A stretch of 64,000 bases of DNA from Chamaecrista fasciculata (GCA_003254925.1 QANZ01021666.1:43495-107494); one strand, 5' to 3'. Positions 37,109-48,374 are shown, numbered from the stretch's first letter. The notes: generated by a model from the letters alone, not told the origin. Made by a program: numbers and translations.

Positions 37109-37152
37109 TAATGACTTTTACCCTATCAAAACAAAAAAATAATGACTTTTAC
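37109..37152 (+). repeat. Micro-insertion 8: CTATC-A(n) between perfect 13-bp duplications
   Basis: TAATGACTTTTAC at 37109-37121 and 37140-37152. The 18-nt insert is CCTATC followed by an A-run interrupted by one C. Confidence 0.8.
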
Positions 37153-37190
37153 TCCCGTATCTAGGTTTTTTTTTTAAATAATATAAAAAA

Positions 37191-37224
37191 AATATTTAGA
37201 TTCGTAAAAAAAAAATATTTAGAT
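37191..37224 (+). repeat. Micro-insertion 9: TCGT-A8 between 11-bp duplications
   Basis: AATATTTAGAT at 37191-37201 and 37214-37224. The 12-nt insert is TCGT plus eight A. The flanking A-runs make the exact border ambiguous. Confidence 0.6.
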
Positions 37225-37573
37225 ATATGAAACACTCTTATATAATAAAGATGTCCCAATATATGTGGACCAATGACCAATTAGCACGTGGCACTTTAAA
37301 GTTTTATTTATTTTTTATTTTTTTCTGTTTACAACACTTTTATTGTGTTGCTTTTTTTTTTGAAATTTTATTCTTTGCATCAGTAAAAACTGCTGCCTAG
37401 TATTTTTTATTTAAACAATTTTTTATTTATTGAAAAATATTTTAACTCATTATTAATCATAAAATATATATTTTATAAAATATAATAATAAAATATTAAA
37501 AAATTAATTATCATATTTGCATATTATTGTTAACTAATTATATGTTGTTAATCAATTTTTTGATGTTGCATAC

Positions 37574-38178
37574 TGATAAACTAGAAAATGGGTAGCACTT
37601 ACCTAGTTCACCGGTTGTGGGCTGCAAGAGCCAAGAGTTGAACAAGAACCTGCAAGAGCTTCACAGGGGGCCCTGCGAAGAGTACTCCGACGCTCAAGTT
37701 AGTAAGAGAGTGATATGAGAGTAAGAGAATTCTAGAGTGGACAGAGTAGCTAACCTTGAACTGCTGAGATGGGCTCTATTTATAGAGCAGGGAGGAGAGA
37801 GGTGGTCAGCGCGCGGGGCGGACCACGTGACCAGACACGATCTCCACCAGCGGAGATGGTGGAGACCGAGATTTGCGGAGCAAGGCAATCGTGGGTGATT
37901 GCGTGTTACTGCGGATGGCGGGCGCCAGACAACTGGAGATCGTGGGTGTGAACAAGTCCGTAGCCCACGATCTCCCGCAGCGTGGATTGCGGAGTAAGGT
38001 AGTCGTGGATGACTACGTGTTATTTGGGGGGCGTGCGCCAAGACCCTGGATGGATCATGGTTGCCCCTAACTGTGCAGAGGGCGCCCGATCGGCTCGAGG
38101 GCGCCTTGCAAGGTGTGGAGGGGAGAAGAGGCCCGGTTCGAGGGCCGTTTAGGCGTACGCCCAAATAGTGATGTATCA
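37574..38178 (-). mobile_element. Solo LTR 1, minus orientation, 5-bp duplication CATAC
   Basis: A 605-bp block, much more GC-rich than its surroundings. It begins TGATAA and ends GTATCA, and is flanked by CATAC at 37569-37573 and 38179-38183. On the minus strand it has a TATA box (TATAAATA, 37777-37784). Downstream of that lies TAACTTGAGCGTCGGAGTA, a phrase common in the transcribed part of plant Ty3/gypsy-type LTRs. No internal retrotransposon sequence remains, so it is a recombination remnant. The long minus-strand reading frame inside it (37694-38179) is not a gene. Confidence 0.85.
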
Positions 38179-38183
38179 CATAC

Positions 38184-38917
38184 TAAAATTATATGTTAAT
38201 AATTAAAATATATATTTTATACAAAATATAAACTATCTATCAATCTCCTAATATTTAAAATTTGATTCATTAGTATAATTAAATTATTTGATATATAACC
38301 ATTTAATATATATAGATTGGATCAATCTTTTTCAAAATATTAAATGTATTATGTTAATTAAAAGAGAATTTATTTTTTTAATAGACACACTCAATCTCTT
38401 AAAGATTGAGTTTTGATAAATACAATATATAAATACTTAAAATCAACTTAAATATGAAAAAAAAACTGAAATTAACACGGCTTAATTTTGCATTTGATTT
38501 GATTTGAACATTAAGCTGTGTTTATATTAAATGATTTAATTATACCACTCCAATTTTAAATATATCAATCTCCTAATATTTAAAATTGGATTTTGGTATA
38601 AATTATATTTAGATTATATTTGTCAATCAACTATGCCACAGTTGAACGGGGTTATTTGCCAAATTTAAAAGTTAAGAGAGTAATTTGGAACTAGGCCATA
38701 GTTGAAAAGGGTTATTTGCCAAATTTAAAAGTTGAGAGAGTTATTTGCAATTAGGCCATAGTTGAAGGGGGTATTTACATTTCTCTCTATTTAAATTAAT
38801 ACAATATTTTTAATTATAAGTTAATTAGAATAACAAAATAATTAAATTAAAAAGACAAGAAATAAGCAAATCGGGTCGGTATGGTAATTAATTGCTCCTC
38901 TCCAGAGAGGCAATATA
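38184..38917. other. Intergenic DNA with a 60-bp tandem repeat
   Basis: AT-rich. At 38636-38785 a 60-bp unit beginning 'ccatagttgaa' and containing 'gggttatttgccaaattt' occurs two and a half times. No gene seen. Confidence 0.6.
38636..38785. repeat. 60-bp tandem repeat, 2.5 copies
   Basis: Copies start at 38636, 38696 and 38756. They share 'ttatttgccaaatttaaaag' and differ by a few substitutions. Confidence 0.8.
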
Positions 38918-39705
38918 ATTTTAAAATAGGAAAAGCAAGAGGACATTTTCAGTTATACCCACAATTTTTTTTTTGTCAATTATACCTATAATGTTTCACA
39001 TTTAATTTGAGTCAATTATACCTCAACTCCTAACTAATTACAAAATAGTCTAAATGATTGTCATCTTTAACAAACAAGTCATTAGAAGCCATTATTAACA
39101 AGCCTTATTCTCTTACCCAAAAACATTACCACCACACTTCATCGTCGTCGTCCACTCTGTCATTGTTTTCGTCGACATAGTTTTTCTCTCCTTCGTCCTA
39201 GCTTCATGATCTCCCTAAATTATGCCTTTCCTTCCCTTATAACCCGCATCTCTCACAGATCTTCTCTATTTTGCCTCTCTCTCCAAAAGAGTTTTGAAGT
39301 TACTTTACTTCTTAATTTCGACGGCACCACCACCGGAGATTTTGTGTTAACACCGGAAGCTAGAGCTATTGGTATTTTTGCTCGATTTCTCTGTATTCGA
39401 GGCTCACCGACGAGTTTGTGTGTGGTTGCCGGTACTGTGAAAAACAGAGGGGAGAGATTTTTTAGGTTTTTCAATTGCAAGGACCAGTTCATTAAAGATG
39501 AAAAACATTATGGATTGTTCTGCAATTAGTTAGAGGTTAGTGTGAAAGAAAAATATTGAGAGAATGAAAGATTTCTAAATAATGAAAACTTAAGGACCTT
39601 AAAACAAAAAAAATATCGGGTTGAGATATAATTAACTCAAATATAAAACGTTTGGGGTATACTAAAAAAAGACCTCGTGAACAATACTTTTACCTTTTAA
39701 AATTT
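38918..39705. repeat. Foldback D: 'agttatacc' inverted repeat with long middle
   Basis: The left end 'attttaaaatagg...gcaagagga' pairs with the right end 'gacctc...acctttTAAAATTT'. Each arm holds 'aattatacct' and 'tttgagt' units. The middle (about 39060-39600) is a less AT-rich block with TCGTCGTCG at about 39142. Boundaries are approximate. Confidence 0.6.
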
Positions 39706-41143
39706 AATCATTCTATAATTAGTGAATGCGAGTCTCATATTAAGAAAATTTTGAAAAACTCACCTATATATTTTCTCTTAGAAAATGATTATCACAGGTG
39801 ACGGAGTCAAATAGTGTGGAAATTTTTAAATAGGTTTAATTGATCCAAATTTAGTGAGAAGATGACTTTATTTGTTTGACTCATACATTCGATTCTCGAT
39901 TTTTGAGTCTCTATCTTAGTAAAACTTGATAAGATTTGATATATTTTAAATTGATTGTCCTGATGGAACAAGGCTCTGCACCGGACACAATCACCCATCA
40001 ATAACTATAATTAGTGGGGCTTATGTGAATTTAATCACGATTAATTCCTTTTCTTTAATATATATTCTTTAAACATGTTTTCGGATAAAATCTTGAGATA
40101 TGGAGATGTTTAAACTTCAGCATAATCTTTATAAATATCATCTTTCTATCTAATTGTATGATAGATATTTTTAAGAATAAATTACAAATTAAGTATCCAT
40201 GATGAGTATTGAGTAGAGGTGTTCATGGATGAGGCTTTGATTAGCTAAGTTCAAGTTCATGAGCTTTTATGTAAGTCGAAACTCAAATAAAATAAAACCC
40301 AATATAATGGGCCAAATATTTACTCAAACTCATGATGAACTTGAGTTTGAGTAGCCAAATATTTTTCTTTTTTTATGATTTTAATTAAGGTTAAATAATT
40401 ATTTTGGTCCTCAAACTATGAGGATAATTATATTTTACGTCTCAAGTTATTTTTTGTTTTCTTTTGATCCTTTAACTATGAGGTCAGCTTTTCAGGTCGA
40501 ACCAAACTAAGTCAATTTTTTTGGCTTGAGCTTCTTGCTGTTAAACAGTTAGTGTGCTTATAGTTTTGTTTTGTCAATTTCAACGACAAATAACATGACA
40601 TATAATATCCCTTGAAATTCTAATATAACTTAAAGTATTAGAGGAATATTTCATAAAGAGCTTTTATATGATTCTCTACTGTAGTCTTCCTTTTTCAAAT
40701 ATTTTTCTTGAATAGTTTTAATGATTTATCTAACACATTAGTAAAAACTCACAATTAAGCCCTCATTCTTAAACAAATTAATTATAAAACATAATATTTT
40801 TTTAAAAAAAATTTAAAGTATTAACTTTATAATCTTCCAGAGTCCAGACATTCAATCTTTAATTTACTCTAAATTTATTTAACAAACAATCGTAACTTTT
40901 CAAAAAGAAAAAAAAGCGTTACTGTATATATATATAATGTCCAATCTCTAATATCCATCATGTGTGTTGTGGGGTATATATCTAGAAAAGACCAACCAAT
41001 AGTAAGGAACCTTGTGTGATCCGTGTCCACAGAAACCGACACCACCATATATATATATATAACACAAACACATGACACACTACCCATCCACATAATACAG
41101 AGCGAGAAGAGAATTGAAGAAGAGACTAGTGTAGCATAAGTAT
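39706..41143. other. Intergenic DNA and MYB promoter
   Basis: AT-rich, no gene. A short hairpin is formed by 'actcaaactca' and 'tgagtttgagt' around 40322-40353. A one-armed 'ggtcctcaaactatgagg' repeat lies at about 40410-40560. The MYB promoter is the final few hundred bases. Confidence 0.5.
41047..41062 (+). promoter_or_regulatory. Probable TATA box of the MYB gene
   Basis: A TATATATATATATAA run ends about 82 bp before the start codon at 41144, a fitting distance for a short 5' UTR. Confidence 0.45.
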
Positions 41144-42100
41144 ATGATAATGATGAGGAGTCCAACACCATCATCATCATCATCATCAAGTAATAATAAG
41201 AGCAAGATGATGATGAAGAAGAAGGGACTGTGGACGGCGGAGGAAGACGAGATTCTGAGCAATTACGTCACCCAACACGGCGAAGGAGGGTGGCGCACTC
41301 TGCCGCACAAGGCGGGGCTTCAACGTTGTGGCAAGAGCTGCCGTCTCCGTTGGATGAACTATCTCCGTCCTCAACTCAAACGATCTCCAATTTCTCTCGA
41401 TGAAGAAGATCTCATCCTCCGCCTTCACCGTTTACTCGGCAACCGGTATTATTATTATTAATTCATTCATTTCAATTTAATTAATCAATTACCTAGGGTT
41501 TTCAGAATTCTAATTTAATTAATTAATTATAAATAATGAAGGTGGGCTTTGATTGCGGGGAGAATACCTGGTAGAACGGATAACGAAATCAAGAATTACT
41601 GGAATACACATCTTAGCAAGAAACTCATCAACCAAGGGATCGATCCCAGAAACCACAAGCCCTTATTCAATCACTCCAACCACCAACCCACCTTGATTCA
41701 TAATTATAATACTAATACACAACCTCATCATCATCTTACCCTAATTAATCCTACTAATCATGGTGCCCACCAACAATTGATGACGAACCAAGTGGTGGTC
41801 AGTGGTGATATTGATGATGATATTATGGGAGGTGTCGTCCACGAACAAGATTCCTTCTCTTTCTTCCTAGATTCTCTTCTCAATAATAATTGTGACAATA
41901 TTATTGATACTACTACTACTACTAGTCTTCAACAATTTGATCATCTACTACTGGATATGTCTCCGCTTCTACTCGATTCCTCTTTTGATACTAGTACTAA
42001 TCTTGCCTTTTGGGAACAAGAACCTCAAATCATCACACCTACTACTCATCATCATCAACAACCACATCATCATCCCTCTGCTAATTCCGGGAAGAATTGA
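41144..42100 (+). CDS. R2R3-MYB transcription factor, MYB5-like
   Basis: Two exons, 41144-41445 and 41542-42100, joined in phase (AACCG + GTGGGC) to give 286 residues. R2 spans about residues 27-77 ([31 protein letters not shown]) and R3 about 80-130 ([37 protein letters not shown]). The R3 segment fits the bHLH-interaction signature [DE]Lx2[RK]x3Lx6Lx3R exactly, so a MYB-bHLH-WD40 partner role is inferred. The [12 protein letters not shown] and [11 protein letters not shown] parts resemble MYB5/TT2-clade proteins, which act in proanthocyanidin, trichome or seed-coat programmes. The intron usually seen inside R2 is absent; only the R3 intron is present. The C-terminus is His/Asn-rich and low-complexity. 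Three ATGs lie in frame at 41144, 41150 and 41153; the first is used. Confidence 0.92.
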
Positions 42101-42696
42101 ATTAATCAACAATATACATATATATTAATTCTCAGCTATATATATAGGTAATCATCTCTCTCATCCTTATGCATGCATATATGTGTTTTGAGTGTTTGCT
42201 TAATTCGTATCTAGCTTCATTGTTTGGACATATATATATATATATGTGCGGTACAGTCTGTTGTTATTTGTATATAGATAGATATAAAGCTAGTAATTAA
42301 AGGTTTTATATATGTCAAAGTGATTGTATGTAAGTTGGTCACTGGTCAGCATATGCCATTTCATCTTCTTTCATCAATCTATGTATAACTGCATGTACTG
42401 ATTGTATGCATAATATAGTAACAGGTCACTGGTTTATGATCGTATTAATAATTGTATCTATAATATAAGTATACTAGGGGCTTTGCGTGCCCGTTGTATG
42501 TAAAATAAATAAGGGACTAAATTGTTTACTTAGTAAAGAAAGAGAGACTAAATAGTAAATTTTCTCTTATTTTTAATTTCATAAACTATAGTTTTAAACA
42601 TAGACAAATGATTCTACGATTTGATGCTAACTTTTGTATTCGCAACTTTGTTGGTAATGACTAATGATATATGCTACTGATTTAATTTGTAGCCAT
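42101..42696. other. MYB 3' flank up to the assembly gap
   Basis: TA-rich 3' UTR region followed by repeat copy 1 at 42463-42605. No further gene. Confidence 0.5.
42463..42605 (+). repeat. Direct repeat copy 1 ('taggggctttgcgtgcc' family)
   Basis: About 140 bp matching 43412-43546 in the same orientation. Shared phrases include 'taggggctttgc', 'gggactaaattgtt' and 'ctatagttttaaa'. Confidence 0.8.
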
Positions 42697-43085
42697 NNNN
42701 NNNNNNNNNNNNNNNNNNNNNNNNNNNNNNNNNNNNNNNNNNNNNNNNNNNNNNNNNNNNNNNNNNNNNNNNNNNNNNNNNNNNNNNNNNNNNNNNNNNN
42801 NNNNNNNNNNNNNNNNNNNNNNNNNNNNNNNNNNNNNNNNNNNNNNNNNNNNNNNNNNNNNNNNNNNNNNNNNNNNNNNNNNNNNNNNNNNNNNNNNNNN
42901 NNNNNNNNNNNNNNNNNNNNNNNNNNNNNNNNNNNNNNNNNNNNNNNNNNNNNNNNNNNNNNNNNNNNNNNNNNNNNNNNNNNNNNNNNNNNNNNNNNNN
43001 NNNNNNNNNNNNNNNNNNNNNNNNNNNNNNNNNNNNNNNNNNNNNNNNNNNNNNNNNNNNNNNNNNNNNNNNNNNNNNNNNNNNN
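42697..43085. other. Assembly gap (389 N)
   Basis: Unresolved bases. The right edge is a TATATA microsatellite, probably the reason for the gap. Nothing can be said about the contents. Confidence 0.99.
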
Positions 43086-43411
43086 TATATATATATATAT
43101 ATATATAGATGCTGGTATGGCTGTACATATGTATGTTGAATTGTTGATAAATAAGTTAAACAAAAAGCAGTACAAACTTTCCGAATTAATTTTCTACCTA
43201 TTTTAATGGAGAAATGCAAAATTTCCCTAAATTACACTATTGAATTACTTTAAATATTTAAAATCCAATGCCTACAATTAATTATACTCTTCATATGTCC
43301 CTTGAATCACTTCATTCAAATACAACATTCTTTGTGCATGTTATTGAATTTTACCTCCAAATAGATAAGTATACTGCTTTCAAGATATTTATACTATGTG
43401 TTATACCTATA

Positions 43412-43546
43412 TATATATAATATTAGGGGCTTTGCCTGCCTGTTAAAATAAATGAGGGACTAAATTGTTAACTCAGTAAAAAAGAAGGGATCAAATAATA
43501 ATTTTCCTCTTATTATTAATTTTGTACTATAGTTTTAAAATGTGGA
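43412..43546 (+). repeat. Direct repeat copy 2 ('taggggctttgcctgcc' family)
   Basis: Partner of 42463-42605, about 950 bp downstream. The two enclose the gap. Confidence 0.8.
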
Positions 43547-43788
43547 CGACCAAAAAGGGGTGGAGCCATATAATATAAGATAAGAAATGAAAAAAAAAAA
43601 GTAAAAAGAACATGGTTGCAAATTATAATCGCAACTGCAACGACACTCGTACCATAACCAGTTTACATACCATAACCAGTTTACAATATAATGGTAGAAC
43701 TCTGAAACCGATCCCAAAGAAAAGAAACAAAGACAATGGTAGCTAGCTATATATAGCTCAACGTATATTTGCGGAACAAATTCAGTAC

Positions 43789-44295
43789 TTGCTGAAAAAG
43801 TAACCAAATTTACCTAATTCAACGGAGGGGTTGCTAGAGCGATGAGCAAAGTAGAATAGACCTGCAAAAGACTTCACAAGGGGCCTGCAAAGAATACTCT
43901 AACGCTCAAGTTAGAATGAGTTTGAGGTGGGAGTAAAGGGCATTCAGAATTGAGATAGTAGCTAAGCTTAGATTGATAACTTTAAGGGGTTTATATAGAG
44001 AATAGGAGGATAGTGGAGACCGGAGAGAACTTCCTACGTTCAGACCCACGATCTCCAGTTATAAAGGGAGTAAGAATTTGGATAAAGCAGAGCGTATCCA
44101 TCGTGGGAGGGTTGGTGTTCATTGGAAGACCGGCCGCCCGTCATGTGCGCGACATGGGTTTGATCAAGTCAGGGACCGCCCCGAACTCCTCGAAATGGCT
44201 CTTGACCGAGTCAACGACCACTCCTAAGCGTGCAAGGACGAGACTTGGCCGGGTACGAGAACCAAGTAAGCGAACGCCCAAAATATGAGTTATCA
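43789..44295 (-). mobile_element. Solo LTR 2, same family as solo LTR 1
   Basis: On the minus strand it starts TGATAACTCATATTTTGGGC, like LTR 1 (TGATACATC...TTTGGGCG). It shares the 'TAACTTGAGCGT' and 'CCTTGTGAAGTC' stretches and has a TATA box (CTATATAAACC, about 43989-43999). The other end is near 43789-43790 (GTACT/TGCTGAAAAAG). Flanks AGTAC and GGTAC would be a duplication with one mismatch. Less GC-rich and shorter than LTR 1, so older or diverged. Confidence 0.7.
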
Positions 44296-45022
44296 GGTAC
44301 ATCAGAATCAGAACTCATGCGCCTTAATTAATTAAGGGTACTTAATTAGGGACGCACAAAATAAATGTATATGCCTACATGGATGGGCACTAATGCATAT
44401 ATAATCACAACATTAATTATATTTATATTAAAGAAGTAATTAATGGGTAGAAAAGAATGTTTGTTCAGAGAGATGATCGATATAATACATACCAAGGAAC
44501 TTAGTTAGCTAGCACGAAGGCGGAAATTAAGGTCCCTTTTTGAAGGAGGCACACATACATATGAAAGAGAGAGAGAGAATGTGATCGAGATGATATCTTA
44601 TCAGATATGATAATATTGAATTGGTGAAGTGTATGATTTCTGGCTTTTCTGTACGTCATCTTGATGATCAGATCAGTAGTATTGTGATTTGTGAGGAAGC
44701 AGTAGTGAAAGTGATGAAAGAAAGAAGCGAGATAGTTGGAGTTATCGTTGGTAGGTACGTCGTAGGTGATGAGTTCCTAAAAATGTGAAAAGCTTTGTGT
44801 TAGTTAGTGTCATGCCGCACGTGATTTTATATACAGCAAACACTCTCAACCAAACCACACTCAACACTACTCACTCTAAAACATATATATATATATATGA
44901 ATTGTCTGTATCTGCTCAGTCGTGCACGTCATTCTAAAATCTCTTATTCCTTTATTTGGGTGGGCCTGTCTTTCCATTTTCGACGACGCACAATTCTTTA
45001 ACATTCCTATTCTTTTCAAATT
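44296..45022. other. Intergenic DNA with a promoter-like stretch on the minus strand
   Basis: No protein gene recognised. At 44815-44845 the minus strand reads TATATAAAAT followed by CACGTG, a TATA box with a G-box-like word. It precedes about 350 bp of less repetitive sequence with only short reading frames (23 and about 50 codons). This could be a non-coding transcript or a relic. Confidence 0.35.
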
Positions 45023-45497
45023 GGCCGAAACCTCATATCGGTCCCTTATGTATGGGGTAAATTGTAAATTAATCCTTTATATTTCATAAATCTCAAATTG
45101 ATCCCAAAAATACTGAATAAAGTCATATATCTTTTCGTTTCAAATTTAAATGCGACAAAACCAGAGCTACAAGTTTCTTTTGATGAGTATTTTGAGGTCA
45201 TTAACAAATAAAGTCACATCGTGTCTTAAAAGTAGGTAGCTTTTTTCATGATCAATAATCAAGCAAAGTTAATTAAAGTTCAAAAGCAACAAGTTTAATT
45301 TGAAATTGTATGAGTTTTTTCTCTACTCAATTAAAATCATTAGCAAATTAAATGGGGTTAAATCGCATCTCCAAAGTAAATTTTGGACTAATTTAAAAAA
45401 TTATAAAAATATGTAAGACTAATTTGAAACAAATGAAACATAAGGGATCAATTTGAAATCCACCCCATTCATAAGACACCAATTTAAGATTTTGGCC
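45023..45497. repeat. Foldback E: 'ggcc...cttatg.atggggt' palindrome
   Basis: The left arm contains 'cttatgtatggggtaaatt' and the right arm its near complement 'aatccaccccattcataag'. Inside are 'aaattgatccc' and 'gggatcaatttg'. The middle is about 45150-45410. Confidence 0.7.
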
Positions 45498-45654
45498 TTT
45501 TAAATTTGATCAAACTATCAAACTATATTTATACATTCTTTTAACGTTTTCAAAAGTTATATATATATATTGTGTGTTTGTGTGTTTATAGGACTTTTAA
45601 TTTAATATTTTTTTATAAAATAAAAAGATTACGCAGTATATACAATTCTTTCAG

Positions 45655-45981
45655 GGTAAATTCCACTTTAGTACCTTGTTCTATGGACCAATTCCACTTT
45701 GGTATCCTGTTTTTTCAAAAATATCATTTTGGTACCCTGTTCTTTCAAAAGTGACATTTTGGTACCCTGTTCTTTCACTATTTGTTACCCTATTCTATCT
45801 TTTTTAGGGTACCAAAGTGTCACTTGGTCTAAAGAACAAAGTACCAAAATGTCACTTTTGAAAGAACAGGGTACCAAAATGACATTTTTGAAAGAATAGG
45901 ATACCAAAGTGTCACTTTTGAAAGAACATGGTACCAAAGTGGAATTGGTCTATAAAACAGGGTACCAAAGTGGAATTTACC
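45655..45981. repeat. Foldback F: GGTACC-rich palindrome
   Basis: The ends GGTAAATTCCACTTT and AAAGTGGAATTTACC are exact complements. Both arms are strings of 'ggtaccaaagtgtcactttt' or 'ttggtaccctgttctttc' units of about 33 bp. The middle is only a few dozen bases near 45780-45810. Confidence 0.88.
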
Positions 45982-46137
45982 ATTCTTTTATGATAGTACA
46001 TTTGTTTGATTTTTTAATAGAGTTTATATATATATATATATAAGCATTTTTATTGGTAAAGGAGGGAAAAGACTCGAAGAAAAGAAATAAAAAAGAACTA
46101 GCCAATAGTGAAGACTGAGGTGACATAACATGATTTA

Positions 46138-47356
46138 GGGTGTGTTTGGATTAGAAGTAGGTAATGAAATGATGATTTTATGTAATGAAATGGTAATGAG
46201 AAAATTATGTAATGAAAATGTAATGAAAATGGTGTTTGGATTAGTTTGAGATGTAATGAAAAAAATAGGATGTGAAATTATGAAAAAGGGTATGTAATGA
46301 TTGTGGTTGGTTGAAATAAATATATGGGTTTTTTTAAATTGTATAGGGGTAGAATTGATAATTGATAATGGAAATAGATAAAAAAAAAAAAAATAATATT
46401 TTGACTTTTTGGTTGTGGTGGTTATGAAATGAAATGGTAATGAAATTGTCTCGGAATTTGTGCTAGATGTGAATATTTGTAATGAAGGTTGGAGTAGTAT
46501 TATGTAATGAAATGAAAGGACCAAAATGTAAATAACATGAAAATTTTTAAAAACCTACCATTTGGTCTATGATTTTATATAAATTGAACGAATCGGTCCT
46601 TACGAAAGTGAAATATATCTCTTGACCCGTAAAAAATTGCATTCATCAACGATTGGGTTTCTATATTGCAAACTTTCCTCCAAAAAATAAATTGAAGGAC
46701 CAAAATGTTATCCACGAAAAAAATGTGGGACCAAAAATTATATATTAATCAAAACGGTTTGTCTTTTTGCGGGTAATAATATGACCGTTGATCTTCACGC
46801 ATGAGCACATCGCACCATCCACTCTTCTTCCACTATCCGCCTCTCTCGTATACCCATATATATACTGGAGGAGAGACCAAAATGTATATTTTTGGCGTCT
46901 GAATTATATATTTTATATCATGGACTAAAATGTAAATAACATGAGTTGAATTATTTTATTTTAAATTAATATAAATTATAAATTATATATAGTATTGAAA
47001 ATTAGGGTATTGAAAAAATGATAAGTGGAGAGAGAAAGAGGAAGAAAAAAGAAAAAATGATGAGTGGAGAGAGAAAGTTGTAAGTGTAATAAATGAGGGT
47101 ATTGAAAATTACTATTTTGCTAAATAGTTTTTTTATATTTGTATTAGAGTATAGGTAATTATAGGTATTTGAGTAGGGGTATATTAGTAATTGGATATGA
47201 AATATGTAATGAAATGAGTTTGTAATGAAGTGATATTTTTGTAATGACTTTATAATTGCAAAACAAACATCCATATAGCACTGTAAATGAAGTTATGTAA
47301 TGAAAATGGGGATAATGAAAAGATAATGAAAAAGTAATCACCACCCAAACAGGCCC
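46138..47356. mobile_element. Non-autonomous PIF/Harbinger-type element 2, TTA duplication
   Basis: The left end GGGTGTGTTTGGATTAG and right end (reverse complement GGGCCTGTTTGGGTGG) are typical Tourist-like ends. TTA lies on both sides (46135-46137, 47357-47359). Subterminal DNA repeats 'gtaatgaaatg'. The phrase 'accaaaatgtaaataacatga' near 46520 recurs with one change near 46924, bracketing about 400 bp that may be a nested insertion. No transposase. Confidence 0.8.
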
Positions 47357-47359
47357 TTA

Positions 47360-48374
47360 TTTAGATTCAACCTGTGTCATGCACTTAATTATCTTCTAAC
47401 AAGGATAGCTATATTCTTAAACTCAGAACTATCCAAATAATACCAAACTACTTGTATGACAGTCAACGTCATTGAATGAAAATGGCTCCACTCTAATGCA
47501 ATTTGCAATTGCTGGTTAAGCTTTTAGATTTATAGTGTTCAATGGAAAGAACTACCATGGACCCAAGAGCCATGTGTAACATTCTAGAAATTGGTTTCTC
47601 TAAAGCAAAAATTTAGCGAAATTCTCACGTTAGACTAATTAATGTATTTTTTTTGGTCCTGTAACATATTTAATTTCCAAAATAAAACATTTCATGAGAT
47701 CCTTACTTTTTAGGATGTGCTTCAACATATACAGCTATATATTATTTATGTTTGCTCGGAGGAATTTATTTCCAGAGTCTTTATTAGGTACAATGCTCAA
47801 AATAAGGATGCAAGCCTACCACAAATTTGGGCAATAAAAAGACGAGTTTCCATTATTCCTACTCCTAGTAAATTTGATCTTAAAGAGTGAGAGGTAAATT
47901 TGACCTTACTCATTTCATTACTTTCCAGATCTGAAACAGAGAGATGAGAGTTAGAGAATATACAGACTTCAAATTTCAACTCCTTGATTCTTAGTATACA
48001 TACATGATTCAATAAAATGGTACATCATGCGCCAACCTTTGTGAACTTCAAATAACGTAACAAAGAATGGATCACCAACCCAAAAAAATGCACAACGTTA
48101 ACAACATACCCATCAAAAGAATTTCTGCCATATGTATGAGATCAGGAGAAAACTTTAGATAAAGATTCTTTTTACAAGTATTTGTTCTCTAATAAAAATA
48201 CAATATTTACCTTTTTTGTCAAAAAAAGATCAGTTACATATGTAAAGCGCAATAAAAGATTTCTCATATCATATTTTCATTAGAGAACCTAATAGTAACC
48301 ATTTTGAAAAAAAAAGCATATAAGTTTTGTCCATAAAATCATACATAACCATTAACCAGTTAGTAATTAACTAA
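47360..48374. other. Intergenic DNA to the syntaxin 3' end
   Basis: AT-rich, no coding pattern or repeat boundary recognised. The last 150-300 bp is presumably the 3' UTR of the syntaxin gene. Confidence 0.5.

Larger units (their letters stand above)
35143..37568. other. Intergenic DNA, PIF element to solo LTR
   Basis: AT-rich, no gene. Holds micro-insertions 8, 9 and 10 and a SINE candidate at 36410-36600. Confidence 0.5.

Noticed and set aside
37694-38179. 161-codon minus-strand frame rich in Pro/Ser/Arg
   Set aside because: Coincides with solo LTR 1, which has TG/CA ends and a CATAC duplication; GC-rich non-coding LTR explains the open frame.
39206-39529. 107-codon frame
   Set aside because: Inside foldback D; opposite strand is equally open and there is no recognisable domain or splice context.
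42627-43219. Several frames of about 150-180 codons
   Set aside because: They consist mostly of N from the assembly gap.
44013-44288. 91-codon frame
   Set aside because: Falls within solo LTR 2.
46135-46524. 129-codon frame of Ile/Ser/Thr/Phe-rich sequence
   Set aside because: Subterminal 'gtaatgaaatg' repeats of a PIF/Harbinger element; no stop codons by repeat composition only.
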